Positions 34,673-43,268 are shown, numbered from the stretch's first letter. The stretch is 64,000 nt of DNA from Candidatus Zhuqueibacterota bacterium (GCA_022616415.1 JAKEEU010000194.1:40569-104568), one strand, 5' to 3'. The notes: generated from the letters alone by a model not told the origin. A program made the numbers and translations.

Positions 34673-35086
34673 TTATGATTGAATACTTTTCTCCAATTCA
34701 CGCAGGAAGGCTGAAACTTTGACGATCTTGATTCCTTGATATGATTTCTTGGGAAAGTGTTTTAGATTTTTCGTCGCGAGAAAATCGGCTTCGGCAACCA
34801 GAGCCGTCTCAAGAAATATATCATCGTCAGGGTCCTTGCAAACGTGTAGCGCGCCAGTTATTGGCACCTGAAGCGAGCGTCCCCACACCTCTTGCAACAG
34901 TTCTTGTACCTCGGCCGGCGGTACCTGTGATGACTGCATCAAAACATCTTTGTATTCCACTTCTATCGCCGGCGACATAACAAGATCAAATTGCTCATTC
35001 AACCAACGTTGATAAATCTTGGCAGGTGCTCCACTTTTGCTAATCAGAGCAGCCATAAAGACGTTGGTGTCGATGACGGCTTTCAT
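34673..35086 (-). CDS. PIN-domain toxin (COG1569-like)
   Basis: 137 residues. PIN residues: D6 in VIDTNVFMAALIS, the Glu in AIEVEYKDVL, the acidic cluster DPDDDIFLETALVAEADFLAT (third and fourth metal ligands). This matches the 'putative toxin component near PIN domain' group. The ATGA overlap with the upstream antitoxin-like gene indicates a two-gene toxin-antitoxin unit. It is convergent with the glucosidase gene and close to an octamer array. Confidence 0.88.
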   Translation of the reverse strand: MKAVIDTNVFMAALISKSGAPAKIYQRWLNEQFDLVMSPAIEVEYKDVLMQSSQVPPAEVQELLQEVWGRSLQVPITGALHVCKDPDDDIFLETALVAEADFLATKNLKHFPKKSYQGIKIVKVSAFLRELEKSIQS

Positions 35087-35352
35087 TGAGCAGCCGCTCT
35101 GCGGCGCTTTCTTGATTCGCGCACTAATTTATCGATTTGCGCAGCCGTGAGGCCGCCTCGCGATTCGATGTCGGCGCGAATTTTATCAACAATAGCCTTG
35201 AGGCGGCTCGGGTCTCGCTTTTGCTGCAAAGATAGCAAGGCAAGCACGGCTTCACTAAAAGCCTTTGTCTCATCGCCTTGATAAAGTTCCTGAGATAATG
35301 ATTTGAACCTGTCCAAAATATGCGGTTCGGTTTTGATGACTAGTTCTGTCAC
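35083..35352 (-). CDS. Antitoxin-like partner of PIN toxin
   Basis: 89 residues from a GTG start at 35352, with GAGGTG 5 bases upstream. The N-terminal strand (TELVIKTEP) and following helices resemble ribbon-helix-helix-type antitoxins. The C-terminus is very basic (RESRKRRRAAA), probably for toxin or DNA contact. Position and 4-base overlap with the PIN gene are the main support. The family itself is not certain. Confidence 0.75.
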   Translation of the reverse strand: MTELVIKTEPHILDRFKSLSQELYQGDETKAFSEAVLALLSLQQKRDPSRLKAIVDKIRADIESRGGLTAAQIDKLVRESRKRRRAAAQ

Positions 35353-35432
35353 GGGTTCACCTCAAAGTTTTGTATTTTGAAAACGTGGTCTACAAAATAT
35401 AACGGTTTGAAATATCAAAAGCAAGCATCAAC

Positions 35433-35984
35433 ATGAACAAAGAAACTTTGCCAAAACAGTTATTCATTCTGTCCGTGATTTTACTGATCATCTCAGCTTG
35501 CACGCGTACTCACGAGGAGGCGACGATGGCTGACAATAAGACCAACTCCGGCGACGCCGGCCGGAAAATCGAAAAACTCGAGAAGTCTCGCGACGAATGG
35601 CGCCGCCTGTTGACTTCTCAAGAGTACGGCGTGCTCTTCGAAGAAGATACGGAGTATCCGCATTCGAGTCCACTGAATAAGGAGAAACGGGAAGGCACGT
35701 ATATTTGTGCCGCCTGCTATCTGCCGCTGTTTTCTTCCAGCGCAAAGTTTGAAAGCGGCACCGGCTGGCCGAGTTTCTTTCGGCCGCTCAGCGGCCACCT
35801 CGGCACCAAAACCGACTACAAGCTGATTGCGCCGAGAACCGAGTATCATTGCATTCGGTGCGGCGGACACCAGGGCCACGTGTTTGACGACGGGCCGCCG
35901 CCGACCGGTCAGCGCTGGTGCAATAACGGCGTCGCGCTTAAATTTGTGCCGGAGGGAGAACCGCTTCCACATTTGAGAAATTGA
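35433..35984 (+). CDS. msrB: Peptide-methionine (R)-S-oxide reductase, lipoprotein form
   Basis: 183 residues. A lipoprotein signal ends at C23 (LLIISAC), so it acts outside the cytoplasm, probably anchored in a membrane. The MsrB core begins about residue 45. Zinc-binding pairs CAAC and CIRC, substrate block TGWPSFF, GGHQGHVFDDGP and the catalytic Cys in RWCNNGVALKF are all present. It repairs methionine-R-sulfoxide in envelope proteins. One base separates it from msrA, so the two form an operon covering both stereoisomers. Confidence 0.95.
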   Translation: MNKETLPKQLFILSVILLIISACTRTHEEATMADNKTNSGDAGRKIEKLEKSRDEWRRLLTSQEYGVLFEEDTEYPHSSPLNKEKREGTYICAACYLPLFSSSAKFESGTGWPSFFRPLSGHLGTKTDYKLIAPRTEYHCIRCGGHQGHVFDDGPPPTGQRWCNNGVALKFVPEGEPLPHLRN

Positions 35985-35985
35985 T

Positions 35986-36624
35986 ATGATAAACATTATT
36001 TTGATTTCGACAGTGCTTATGCTGTCTTCTTGCCGGTCTTCCGAGCAGACCGGTGAAAGCGCTACGCCGGCAACAGCAAATGCGGCGCAACCCGAAAATC
36101 TTGCGACGGCGACGTTTGCCGGCGGCTGCTTTTGGTGCATGGAGCCGCCGTTCGACGAGCTTATGGGTGTCGTCTCGACAATCTCGGGTTATATTGGCGG
36201 CCACAAGCTTAATCCCACTTACGAAGAAGTATCGGCGGGCGGAACGGGTCACGCCGAGGCGGTGCAGGTGGTTTACGATTCGACGCAAATCAGCTACGCC
36301 CAGCTTTTGCAGGTGTTTTGGCGCAACATCGATCCGCTGGCGGTGAATCGGCAGTTCTGCGACGGCGGCTCGCAATATCGCTCGGCGATTTTTTATCACA
36401 ACGATGAGCAGCGGCGTCTGGCCGAGGCTTCGAAGCAAAAGGTGGAGCAGATAAAAAAATTCGACCGTCCCATTGCCACGGAGATCGTTGCGGCAACAGC
36501 GTTCTATCCGGCGGAAGAGTATCACCAAGATTTTTACAAGAAAAATCCACTTCGCTACAAGACATACCGCGCCGGCTGCGGGCGGGACCGCCGCCTCAAA
36601 GAACTTTGGGGCGAGGGGCATTAA
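35986..36624 (+). CDS. msrA: Peptide-methionine (S)-S-oxide reductase, lipoprotein form
   Basis: 212 residues. A short lipoprotein signal ends at C16 (LMLSSC). The MsrA catalytic motif FAGGCFWCMEPPF is followed by GYIGG, TGHAEAVQV and FWRNIDP, as usual for the family. It reduces methionine-S-sulfoxide in exported proteins, drawing electrons from an unidentified periplasmic thiol donor. It starts 1 base after the msrB stop and is closed by a nested CCAACGGAT-family terminator hairpin. Confidence 0.95.
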   Translation: MINIILISTVLMLSSCRSSEQTGESATPATANAAQPENLATATFAGGCFWCMEPPFDELMGVVSTISGYIGGHKLNPTYEEVSAGGTGHAEAVQVVYDSTQISYAQLLQVFWRNIDPLAVNRQFCDGGSQYRSAIFYHNDEQRRLAEASKQKVEQIKKFDRPIATEIVAATAFYPAEEYHQDFYKKNPLRYKTYRAGCGRDRRLKELWGEGH

Positions 36625-36657
36625 ATCAGTTACATGTTAAATCTTTGCAAAAAAATT

Positions 36658-36720
36658 TCCAGCAGATAGAAGAACCCAACTGAAAAAGGCTTTATCGGTT
36701 GGGTTCTTTCATCTGTTGGA
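36658..36720 (+). terminator. Nested CCAACGGAT-family hairpin after msrA
   Basis: Outer stem TCCAGCAGAT (36658-36667) with ATCTGTTGGA (36711-36720); inner stem AGAACCCAAC with GTTGGGTTCT. The loop is A-rich. Same architecture as the copies at 25240 and 38002, with compensating changes in both outer arms (CAGAT/ATCTG instead of CGGAT/ATCCG). Confidence 0.75.
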
Positions 36721-36869
36721 GATCTTCTTTTTGATTGCGGCGAGTTCGCGTTGTGGCAATAAAATTTGTAAGGTAGTTGAGTATTGCGCGACCAATCTCC
36801 AGCAGCGATAAAATCAACTCAATATCTCAACAAATTTGCCAGCAAGTTGTAGACATTCAAGGAGAGAAA

Positions 36870-37973
36870 ATGAAAGCGATTGCAGTCATTCCAGGAAAGC
36901 CCAATTCCATGCACCTGCGGGAAGTGCCGAAGCCGAAAGTGTCCGACATTCCCAACGGGCGCGGCGTGTTGGTGAAAGTGTTGCGCGTCGGTGTGGACGG
37001 CACGGACAAGGAAATCAATGCCGCTGAATATGGCGCGGCGCCGCAGGGTTATGATTATCTCATCACCGGCCACGAGTCTTTCGGCATCGTCGAAGAAGTC
37101 GGCCCCAACGTCGTGGAGTTGAAACCAGGCGACTACGTCGTCGCGACGGTACGGCGGCCCGGGCATTCGATCTACGATCAGATCGGCACCTACGACATGA
37201 CGACTGACGACATGTATTACGAGCGCGGCATCAATCTGCGTCACGGATTTCTGGCCGAATATTATGTCGACGATCCGGAGTACATTGTAAAATACCCGCG
37301 CGGCCTGAAGGAAGTTGGCGTTTTGCTCGAACCCACCACCGTCGTTGAAAAAGGCATCGCCCAAGCTTACGAAATTCAGCGCCGTCTCAGAGTGTGGCGT
37401 CCGCGCAAAGCCGCAGTGATGGGAGCAGGAACCATCGGTTTGCTCGCGACACTGGCGTTGCGCTTGCGCGGCCTGGAAGTCGTGGCGCTCGGCCGCACGC
37501 CGAAGCCTTATCTCAATTCGGAATTGATCGAAGCGGTTGGCGCGCGCTATGAGACCACGATCGATTTGCCAATTGTTGAAAGCGCGAAGCAATACGGCCC
37601 GTTCGATATTATCTTCGAGGCGACCGGCGCTTCTTCGGTGGTGTTTGAGAGCATGCAAGCGCTCGGCAAAAACGGCGTGCTGGTGCTCTCCAGCGTCACC
37701 GGCGGCAACAAGATGATCGAAGTGCCGGCAGACAAAATCAATCTCGAATACGTGCTTGGCAATAAGGTTACGGTCGGCACGGTCAACGCCAATCGCGAAT
37801 ATTTTGAAATGGGTGTGAAGGATATGGCACATGCCGAGGCGGAGTATCGCGGCTGGCTGAGGCGCCTGTTAACGCATCCGGTCAAAGGCCTGGAAAATTA
37901 TAGGGAGTTGCTTGACAAGCTAACGACGGCGAAAGGCGCGATCAAGGTGTTCTGCGAAGTGGCGGAGTTGTGA
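36870..37973 (+). CDS. Glucose 1-dehydrogenase-like medium-chain dehydrogenase
   Basis: 367 residues from ATG 36870 (AAGGAGAG upstream). The zinc and substrate region reads RVGVDGTDKEINAAEYG then ITGHESFGIVEEVG, where D replaces the usual catalytic-zinc Cys, as in archaeal-type glucose dehydrogenases. Only part of the structural-zinc lobe is obvious. The Rossmann motif is AAVMGAGTIGLLATLALRL with GRTP following, which favours NADP. It likely oxidises glucose or a similar aldose to the lactone. Monocistronic, followed by a terminator. Confidence 0.87.
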   Translation: MKAIAVIPGKPNSMHLREVPKPKVSDIPNGRGVLVKVLRVGVDGTDKEINAAEYGAAPQGYDYLITGHESFGIVEEVGPNVVELKPGDYVVATVRRPGHSIYDQIGTYDMTTDDMYYERGINLRHGFLAEYYVDDPEYIVKYPRGLKEVGVLLEPTTVVEKGIAQAYEIQRRLRVWRPRKAAVMGAGTIGLLATLALRLRGLEVVALGRTPKPYLNSELIEAVGARYETTIDLPIVESAKQYGPFDIIFEATGASSVVFESMQALGKNGVLVLSSVTGGNKMIEVPADKINLEYVLGNKVTVGTVNANREYFEMGVKDMAHAEAEYRGWLRRLLTHPVKGLENYRELLDKLTTAKGAIKVFCEVAEL

Positions 37974-38001
37974 GGCCGGATAAGCGTAAGCTTTAAAATT
38001 T

Positions 38002-38056
38002 CCCAACGGATAGAAACAACCCAACGGATGCAAAATGCCTGTTGGGTTGTTTTTTT
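38002..38056 (+). terminator. Intrinsic terminator of the CCAACGGAT repeat family
   Basis: Stem AACAACCCAAC (38015-38025) with GTTGGGTTGTT (38041-38051), 15-base loop, T run 38050-38056. CCCAACGGAT precedes the stem and CCAACGGAT recurs in the left arm and loop. It ends the glucose dehydrogenase gene at the point where transcription converges. Confidence 0.88.
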
Positions 38057-38070
38057 GTGAAAAGCATTGT

Positions 38071-38110
38071 CGGTTAACTGGCTAACGGGCAAACCGGCTA
38101 ACGGGCTAAC
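38071..38110. repeat. Degenerate 8-bp tandem array
   Basis: Five clean units: CGGTTAAC, TGGCTAAC, GGGCAAAC, CGGCTAAC, GGGCTAAC. The words are the reverse complement of those at 16100-16147. Located in the convergent gap. Confidence 0.85.
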
Positions 38111-38145
38111 ATTTTCCCTTTTAATTTCGGCTCATCCATATAGAC

Positions 38146-39327
38146 TCATCGCTCGAACAAACAACACGAAGCGCCCACCCAGGTTTTATTTTTATTGAAA
38201 TCCACGCCCAGCATCTTGCCTTGGCTCAGGCGAGCTAGCGTCGTTACCGGCATCGGCTCGTTGAGCCACAAAAACATCATGCGAACCTCCACTTTGCTCG
38301 CGGCGTCCGGCGTTTTGATCACCGGGCTGTATTCGATTTTTTCCTGCAAAAGATGAAACGGCCGGTCTGCCAGTGGAATGGCATCAAGATCGGCCGGGGT
38401 AACGTCTATCTTGACGCCGCTGCCGGCAAACGAGAAGAGCGGTTTCAGAACATAATTCTCCAGCGGCTGCGGATAGCGCTCCAACTGATCGAGAAAATAC
38501 GCGCGCGGCACCGCCAGGTGGCGCAAGAAAGGCAGTGAGAATTTGCTCATGCGAAAGTACCAATTGGGATGCCCCGCCCACTCCACTTCCAACTCGTCGC
38601 GGAAATCGAAATCGCAGGCAATATTTTTCTTGATGAACTCATCCACGATCACGCGGTTGTAAATACGGTGAATGGGAATTTCTCCGCCATTTTTGAGGTA
38701 GAACAATTTTTTGCCGCGCTTTTTTATCTCGGTGATATTGACCGGCTTGACGCCGGTGAATTTTTCGGTGCAGACAAAATCGCAAGCGGTCTTTTGTTTC
38801 TCAGGATCGATTTCCATGAGGATTACGTTTTCAGGATCGTGATCGCCCAAGAGCGCGCGTTTGAACAGATCGACGTAGCGCGCCTTCGTGACGCCGCCGA
38901 GGAGAAATTCCAAATACGACAAATTGAACATGCGCTGAAACGTCTGCGTGAGCACGATTTGAAAACCGTAGAGCGAAGGGAAACCCTGCAGCTCGATGAG
39001 CTTGGGCGCCAGCTTGCCGTTCTCGTTGCGCGTGATGGCAAAATCAACTTGCACGAAGAGCGGATGCGAATCTTCGTTCGGCACCCGATAGCGCGCCGGC
39101 ACGGCTTTCTCGGACTCACGAAAATAATCCGGCGTATTGAGCTGGCCGATGATTTCCATTGCGGCCTGTTGCATCTCCTGCAGCAATGCTTTCGGCAAGA
39201 AAACCGGGGTCTCGCAAACGCGAAAGTCGATTTTCGTGCCGGTGGCGGCGTCCAAAGCCCGCAAGAATTCCTGATATTTTGCCTCGGTGAATTGCGCGTT
39301 GAATTGCGCGCGCAGGGATGGGATCAT
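38146..39327 (-). CDS. ATP-grasp-like protein of unknown substrate
   Basis: 393 residues from ATG 39327 (GGAGG 8 bases upstream). The C-terminal third has features of an ATP-grasp fold: YVLKPLFSFAGSGVKIDV (nucleotide-binding Lys and glycine-rich loop) and HLLQEKIEY, with a basic/acidic metal-binding-like end (EVRMMFLW). The region KLIELQGFPSLYGFQ resembles circularly permuted or glutathionylspermidine-synthase-like ATP-grasp ligases. It would join a carboxylate to an amine using ATP. Substrate unknown. It lies just downstream, on the same strand, of the DUF4276-like/AAA pair but is separated by 25 bases. Confidence 0.65.
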   Translation of the reverse strand: MIPSLRAQFNAQFTEAKYQEFLRALDAATGTKIDFRVCETPVFLPKALLQEMQQAAMEIIGQLNTPDYFRESEKAVPARYRVPNEDSHPLFVQVDFAITRNENGKLAPKLIELQGFPSLYGFQIVLTQTFQRMFNLSYLEFLLGGVTKARYVDLFKRALLGDHDPENVILMEIDPEKQKTACDFVCTEKFTGVKPVNITEIKKRGKKLFYLKNGGEIPIHRIYNRVIVDEFIKKNIACDFDFRDELEVEWAGHPNWYFRMSKFSLPFLRHLAVPRAYFLDQLERYPQPLENYVLKPLFSFAGSGVKIDVTPADLDAIPLADRPFHLLQEKIEYSPVIKTPDAASKVEVRMMFLWLNEPMPVTTLARLSQGKMLGVDFNKNKTWVGASCCLFER

Positions 39328-39352
39328 GGATCATGCCTCCATGCGATTTCGT

Positions 39353-39928
39353 TCAGGGATTTGATTCGGAGATAATCATTTTTATTCGCTCTTGGAGAAC
39401 TGCCAACTCGGGGCAACGCTGGAGCAAGCCGCTATAATTTTGGAGTGTTGCACTCATCAACAAATCTCGCCCACCACCTGTGCGACGGGGATCGCCATGC
39501 TTCGCGAGAAAAGGAGTGAAGATATTTTTCTTGACTGAAACATCAGATCGAATATTCTGCCAACTTGTTGAAAGTTTATCAAGATGTCCGGCCAGCAGCC
39601 ATACTTCCACTTCTTGAACCGCAGCGCAGCACAACAGCTTTACGCCCTTTTGTTTCGCTTGCGCTTCAAGTCGTTCGAATTCTCCACTTCTGTTCTTCCC
39701 GTCCGCATCGGGCAAAAACAACAACAAATCGAAATGGCAGTAACGGTCAATAATTTGCTCAACAAGCAATGATTTGACGTGCTCATAGCCTGTCGCTTTC
39801 GGATTGGGCAACACTGTAATTTTAGCGTTTGGCTTGCCACAATCTGCCAACACCCGACTGACCAACGGCTTGAGGATATAGCCGTTGTTTGTGGGGTCTT
39901 CAGGGACGACCAGAACCTTGAAACTCAC
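39353..39928 (-). CDS. DUF4276/TOPRIM-like effector of a two-gene ATPase system
   Basis: 191 residues from a GTG start with GGAGGAGG upstream. An N-terminal strand with a conserved acidic residue (VLVVPEDPTNN), followed by LLLFLPDADGKN (D-x-D) and AVQEVEVWLLA, recalls TOPRIM-type nuclease folds and the DUF4276 family. It overlaps the upstream ATPase gene by 4 bases (GTGA). Paired AAA-ATPase plus TOPRIM-like nucleases are typical of anti-phage systems, which is the suggested role by analogy. There is no direct evidence of activity. Confidence 0.7.
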   Translation of the reverse strand: MSFKVLVVPEDPTNNGYILKPLVSRVLADCGKPNAKITVLPNPKATGYEHVKSLLVEQIIDRYCHFDLLLFLPDADGKNRSGEFERLEAQAKQKGVKLLCCAAVQEVEVWLLAGHLDKLSTSWQNIRSDVSVKKNIFTPFLAKHGDPRRTGGGRDLLMSATLQNYSGLLQRCPELAVLQERIKMIISESNP

Positions 39929-41151
39929 AGCGCCTCCTCCAGCCAGCCTTCTGCAAACAAATCAACAATCGACTGCTTTTGCACGATCTCCAAGAAACGC
40001 GGCACCTGAGTGAGTGGAACAATCGTCGAAGCGCCGGTCTGCTCGTCGCGTTTGCAGAAAAAAGTGGTGGCATAGTCGTTCTCCTGAAGCCAAGCCAGAA
40101 CAATCGGCGAATGTGTCGTCGCCATGACCTGTCGATTCGGTGCGGCTTGCGATTTCAACAGTTCCACCAAAAGCCGCAGCCGGCTTGGATGAATGCCGTT
40201 CTCGATTTCTTCGATCGTGATGAGGTCAGGCACATCGGGTTGGAAGAAAGCCGCCGCAATCGCTGCAAATCGCAATGTCCCATCCGACAAGATTGGCGCT
40301 GGGTAGATATTGCCATGTTCTTTAATCGCAAACAAGGGTTCACCCAAGGCTCCTTGCAAAACAGTTATATCGTCTAATTCGGAAGGCGTCAACTGTCTGA
40401 GCCAGGATACGTAAGCTGATCGCAATTTATCATCCGATGATATTCCCTTTAAAAGTGCGGCAAAATTTTCACCGCGCTCCCCCATGCGTTTCACGATATG
40501 AGTCTCTGAGTAATCTCGTACTATTGCGGGTGAGGGATCAATTCTTTGCATGTTGCTCAGAGCATGAATACACGCTTCAATCACCTCGCGGTCAATATCG
40601 CTGCAGCCGCTATAGCGCAACAACTGATGCAAAACCGGTCGCGATCTTTCAAACTGTAAATGTGGTTGCGGTTCCGTCCCTTCTTTATAGTACTGGACTC
40701 CTAGAAAGCGATCTTCAAATATTTGTATCCAGATTTTGCTGCCATCGAAAATTATCCTGTTTCCAATCGCCAATTTCTCCTGCTCCACACCTCCGGGTTG
40801 AGCCGAGATAACAATTGAGTAATTAATCTCTTGCGATTGTGTCGAAAGTTTCAAAGAAATATCGAACCGGATTGTTGCGGTGTCTGAATCATCAGCCATA
40901 ATATTGACAAATTCGGCCATCTTACTCCCGCCCCTTATCGGCTCCCAAACCTCGCTGCCTGCACTTTTGGGCTTGCCATTCAGAATTTCGTCGATGGTGA
41001 ATCCGTAGCCGATGCCTTGCAGCACACGGAGCGCATCAAAAAAGTTGGACTTACCGCTGGCGTTTGCCCCAACGAACAGATTGAAATGGCCAAGAGTTAA
41101 ATCGACTTTCTCTAAACTCTTGAATCCTTCGATTTTTATCTGGGTAATCAC
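39925..41151 (-). CDS. AAA_21/OLD-like ABC-type ATPase
   Basis: 408 residues, GTG start. RecF/ABC-type layout: Walker A GANASGKSNFFDAL at about 28-41, signature SDGTLRF, Walker B LITIEEIENGIHP and H-loop TTHSP, with a roughly 200-residue helical insertion between Walker A and the signature. There is no fused TOPRIM domain. That function is probably supplied by the overlapping downstream gene. Such ATPases act as sensors or switches in OLD-, Septu- and PARIS-type defence systems, but this pair cannot be equated with any of them from sequence. Confidence 0.85.
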   Translation of the reverse strand: MITQIKIEGFKSLEKVDLTLGHFNLFVGANASGKSNFFDALRVLQGIGYGFTIDEILNGKPKSAGSEVWEPIRGGSKMAEFVNIMADDSDTATIRFDISLKLSTQSQEINYSIVISAQPGGVEQEKLAIGNRIIFDGSKIWIQIFEDRFLGVQYYKEGTEPQPHLQFERSRPVLHQLLRYSGCSDIDREVIEACIHALSNMQRIDPSPAIVRDYSETHIVKRMGERGENFAALLKGISSDDKLRSAYVSWLRQLTPSELDDITVLQGALGEPLFAIKEHGNIYPAPILSDGTLRFAAIAAAFFQPDVPDLITIEEIENGIHPSRLRLLVELLKSQAAPNRQVMATTHSPIVLAWLQENDYATTFFCKRDEQTGASTIVPLTQVPRFLEIVQKQSIVDLFAEGWLEEAL

Positions 41152-41266
41152 ACCACTATCTCCATGACGTTTGGTATTTCATTAGAAAAGATACTTAAAA
41201 GCCGCGTAGAAGTCAAGCTTGAACTCTTTGGCAACGGGATACCTCAGATTGACGCATAACTACGAT

Positions 41267-41334
41267 GTCATGCTGAGAGCATCTTGTCAAAATTAAGCAC
41301 GGTGTTGGATTTCAACAAGATTCTTTCAGAATAC
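41267..41334. repeat. Imperfect inverted repeat downstream of the CocE gene
   Basis: GTCATGCTGAGAGCATCTTG (from 41267) and, inverted, GTATTCTGAAAGAATCTTG (ending at 41334) match at about 18 of 24 positions over the full arms, separated by 20 bases. The word GAATCTTG/GCATCTTG is a common intergenic repeat word in environmental genomes. The element is the only structure in the 228-base gap. Confidence 0.55.
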
Positions 41335-41379
41335 ATTTTCTCCGCCAGTAACTGCGGCAATACTTTGCTGTAGCATTTT

Positions 41380-43248
41380 TTACTGCACCACCACCGGCAC
41401 GCTCACGTGCGACGGAAACGGCTGCGACCGAAACACCCGCTGCGTTGCCGGTTTATAATCCGAATCCTTCGCCAGAAAAATGTTCTCCACGTACTTTTGC
41501 GGATTACGGTCGATGACGGGAAACCAGGTGCTTTGTACTTGCACCATGATTCTGTGGCGCGCGCCAAAACGATGATTAAGGCTGTGCAAATCGATCACAT
41601 ACTCGTTGACCTGGTTGGGCGCAATCGGCTCAGGCTTCTCAAAGCTGTTGCGGAAACGGCCGCGAAAAACTTCGTTGGCGATCATCAACTGGTAGCCGCT
41701 CATCTTGACGTCTTTGGGATAATGCTCGGGATAAACGTCGATCAGTTTCACGATCCAATCGCTGTCCGTGCCGGAAGTCGAGGCGAAGAGATGCGCTACA
41801 ATATTGCCGGTGATCGCGACCTCTTCTTGCAGCGGCGCGCTCTCCCAGCTCAACACGTCGGGCCGATTGTGCGCAAAACGTTGATCTTCGAGCAGCCAGG
41901 TAGACCAACCGGAACCGGCGGGATAATAAGTCGGCTCAATCGGTCGCGGGCGATACGGCACCGGATACGCCGGATCGGAGACATAGCTATCGAACTCCTG
42001 CTCACCGGCTTCGTGCGGCGAATCGAAGGAGAGCCGTCCGTTGCGGTGAAAATAAAGATTGCGTTCCGTGATCTTCTGGCGCGGCGGCCATTGCTCGTAG
42101 GATTGCCACGTGTTCGAGCCGGTTTGGAAGGTGATCGCTTCGGGCCACTCGGACGCGCCCTCGTCCTTCAGAAAGTGCGCAAACCACGGCGCTTGAATTT
42201 TTTCGCGAAAATATTTGCTCGTGGCGCTCTCAAAATCGATCTGGCCCAACTTGCTGCCTTCGCCGCGGTTCCAGCCGCCGTGATTCCACGGCCCGGCGAT
42301 GAAATAATTCATTGACTTGGAATCCTGTTTTTCAAGCGTCTGATAAATTTTCAGCGGGCCATAAAAATCTTCCTGATCCCACCAGCCGGCGACATTCAAC
42401 GTTGGCACCGTGACGCGAGTCAAATAGGGCGCCATCGCCTGTTTTTGCCAAAATGTGTCATAATTCGGATGCGCCAAAAAATCATTCCACGTCGGAATCT
42501 TGCCGAACAGGTATTTTGCATTCACGTTCGACAGCGGGCCGAGATCGAGATACCATTCATAAGTGTCGTATTGATCGAAACTGAAGTTGGTGTTAATGTT
42601 CGAGGTTTCCATCATGGCGGCATATTCAAAGCCATAGCTCAAGCGGAAGGCGCCGTTGTGATGAAAATCATCGCCGAGAAACATATCGGCCGGTGAAGCT
42701 TGTGGCGAGACGGCTTTCAGCGCGGGATGCGGATCGAGCATCGCCATGGCCGCCAACCAGCCATCATAAGAAACCCCAAAAATTCCGGCCCGCCCGTTGT
42801 GGTTGGGAACATTCTTCAGCAGCCACTCGATGGTGTCATACGCATCGGTGCTCTCGTCAATGGCTTGAGAATTTTTTCTATCGCGCGGCGGGCGCTGCAT
42901 GACAAATTTGCCCTCGGATTTATACTTGCCACGAATATCCTGAAAAACGAAAATGTAGCTCTCGTCCACCAGCTCCCGCATCGAACTTTGTGGATTGCTG
43001 AAGGCTTCAGGCGAAACGCCGTCGCCGACTCCATACGGCGACCGCTTCATCAGAAACGGCAACGGCGCAGCCGCGTTTTTCGGTGCGTAAATACTGGTGT
43101 TGAGGCGCACGCCGTCGCGCATCGGAATGAGCACGGTGGTCTTTTCGTAGACCGGGCTGGAATTCGAAATCTCTTGGGCGGAGATCGGCAGAATAAAAAA
43201 GCAAAAAATCACGCCAATCAACACCGCATTAAATGTTCTGCTTGGCAT
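41380..43248 (-). CDS. Secreted CocE/NonD-family alpha/beta hydrolase (X-Pro dipeptidyl-peptidase-like)
   Basis: 622 residues from ATG 43248, fixed by GGAGG 5 bases upstream. The signal peptide ends near ISAQE. Catalytic triad: Ser in FGVSYDGWLAAM, Asp in AGWWDQEDFYG, His in GPWNHGGW. The C-terminal jelly-roll domain (about 390-600) is the usual partner that shapes the substrate pocket. Family activities are acyl esterase, glutaryl-7-ACA acylase-like or proline dipeptidyl peptidase. Exact specificity unknown. It is 20 bases downstream of the cyclodeaminase-like gene and probably in one operon with it. Confidence 0.9.
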   Translation of the reverse strand: MPSRTFNAVLIGVIFCFFILPISAQEISNSSPVYEKTTVLIPMRDGVRLNTSIYAPKNAAAPLPFLMKRSPYGVGDGVSPEAFSNPQSSMRELVDESYIFVFQDIRGKYKSEGKFVMQRPPRDRKNSQAIDESTDAYDTIEWLLKNVPNHNGRAGIFGVSYDGWLAAMAMLDPHPALKAVSPQASPADMFLGDDFHHNGAFRLSYGFEYAAMMETSNINTNFSFDQYDTYEWYLDLGPLSNVNAKYLFGKIPTWNDFLAHPNYDTFWQKQAMAPYLTRVTVPTLNVAGWWDQEDFYGPLKIYQTLEKQDSKSMNYFIAGPWNHGGWNRGEGSKLGQIDFESATSKYFREKIQAPWFAHFLKDEGASEWPEAITFQTGSNTWQSYEQWPPRQKITERNLYFHRNGRLSFDSPHEAGEQEFDSYVSDPAYPVPYRPRPIEPTYYPAGSGWSTWLLEDQRFAHNRPDVLSWESAPLQEEVAITGNIVAHLFASTSGTDSDWIVKLIDVYPEHYPKDVKMSGYQLMIANEVFRGRFRNSFEKPEPIAPNQVNEYVIDLHSLNHRFGARHRIMVQVQSTWFPVIDRNPQKYVENIFLAKDSDYKPATQRVFRSQPFPSHVSVPVVVQ

Positions 43249-43268
43249 ATCGCCTCCGTTTCTCAGAT

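Noticed and set aside
39353..41151. Naming the ATPase/DUF4276 pair as PARIS, Gabija or Septu
   Set aside because: No DUF4435, UvrD-like helicase or HNH partner is present, so only a general ATPase-nuclease analogy is justified.
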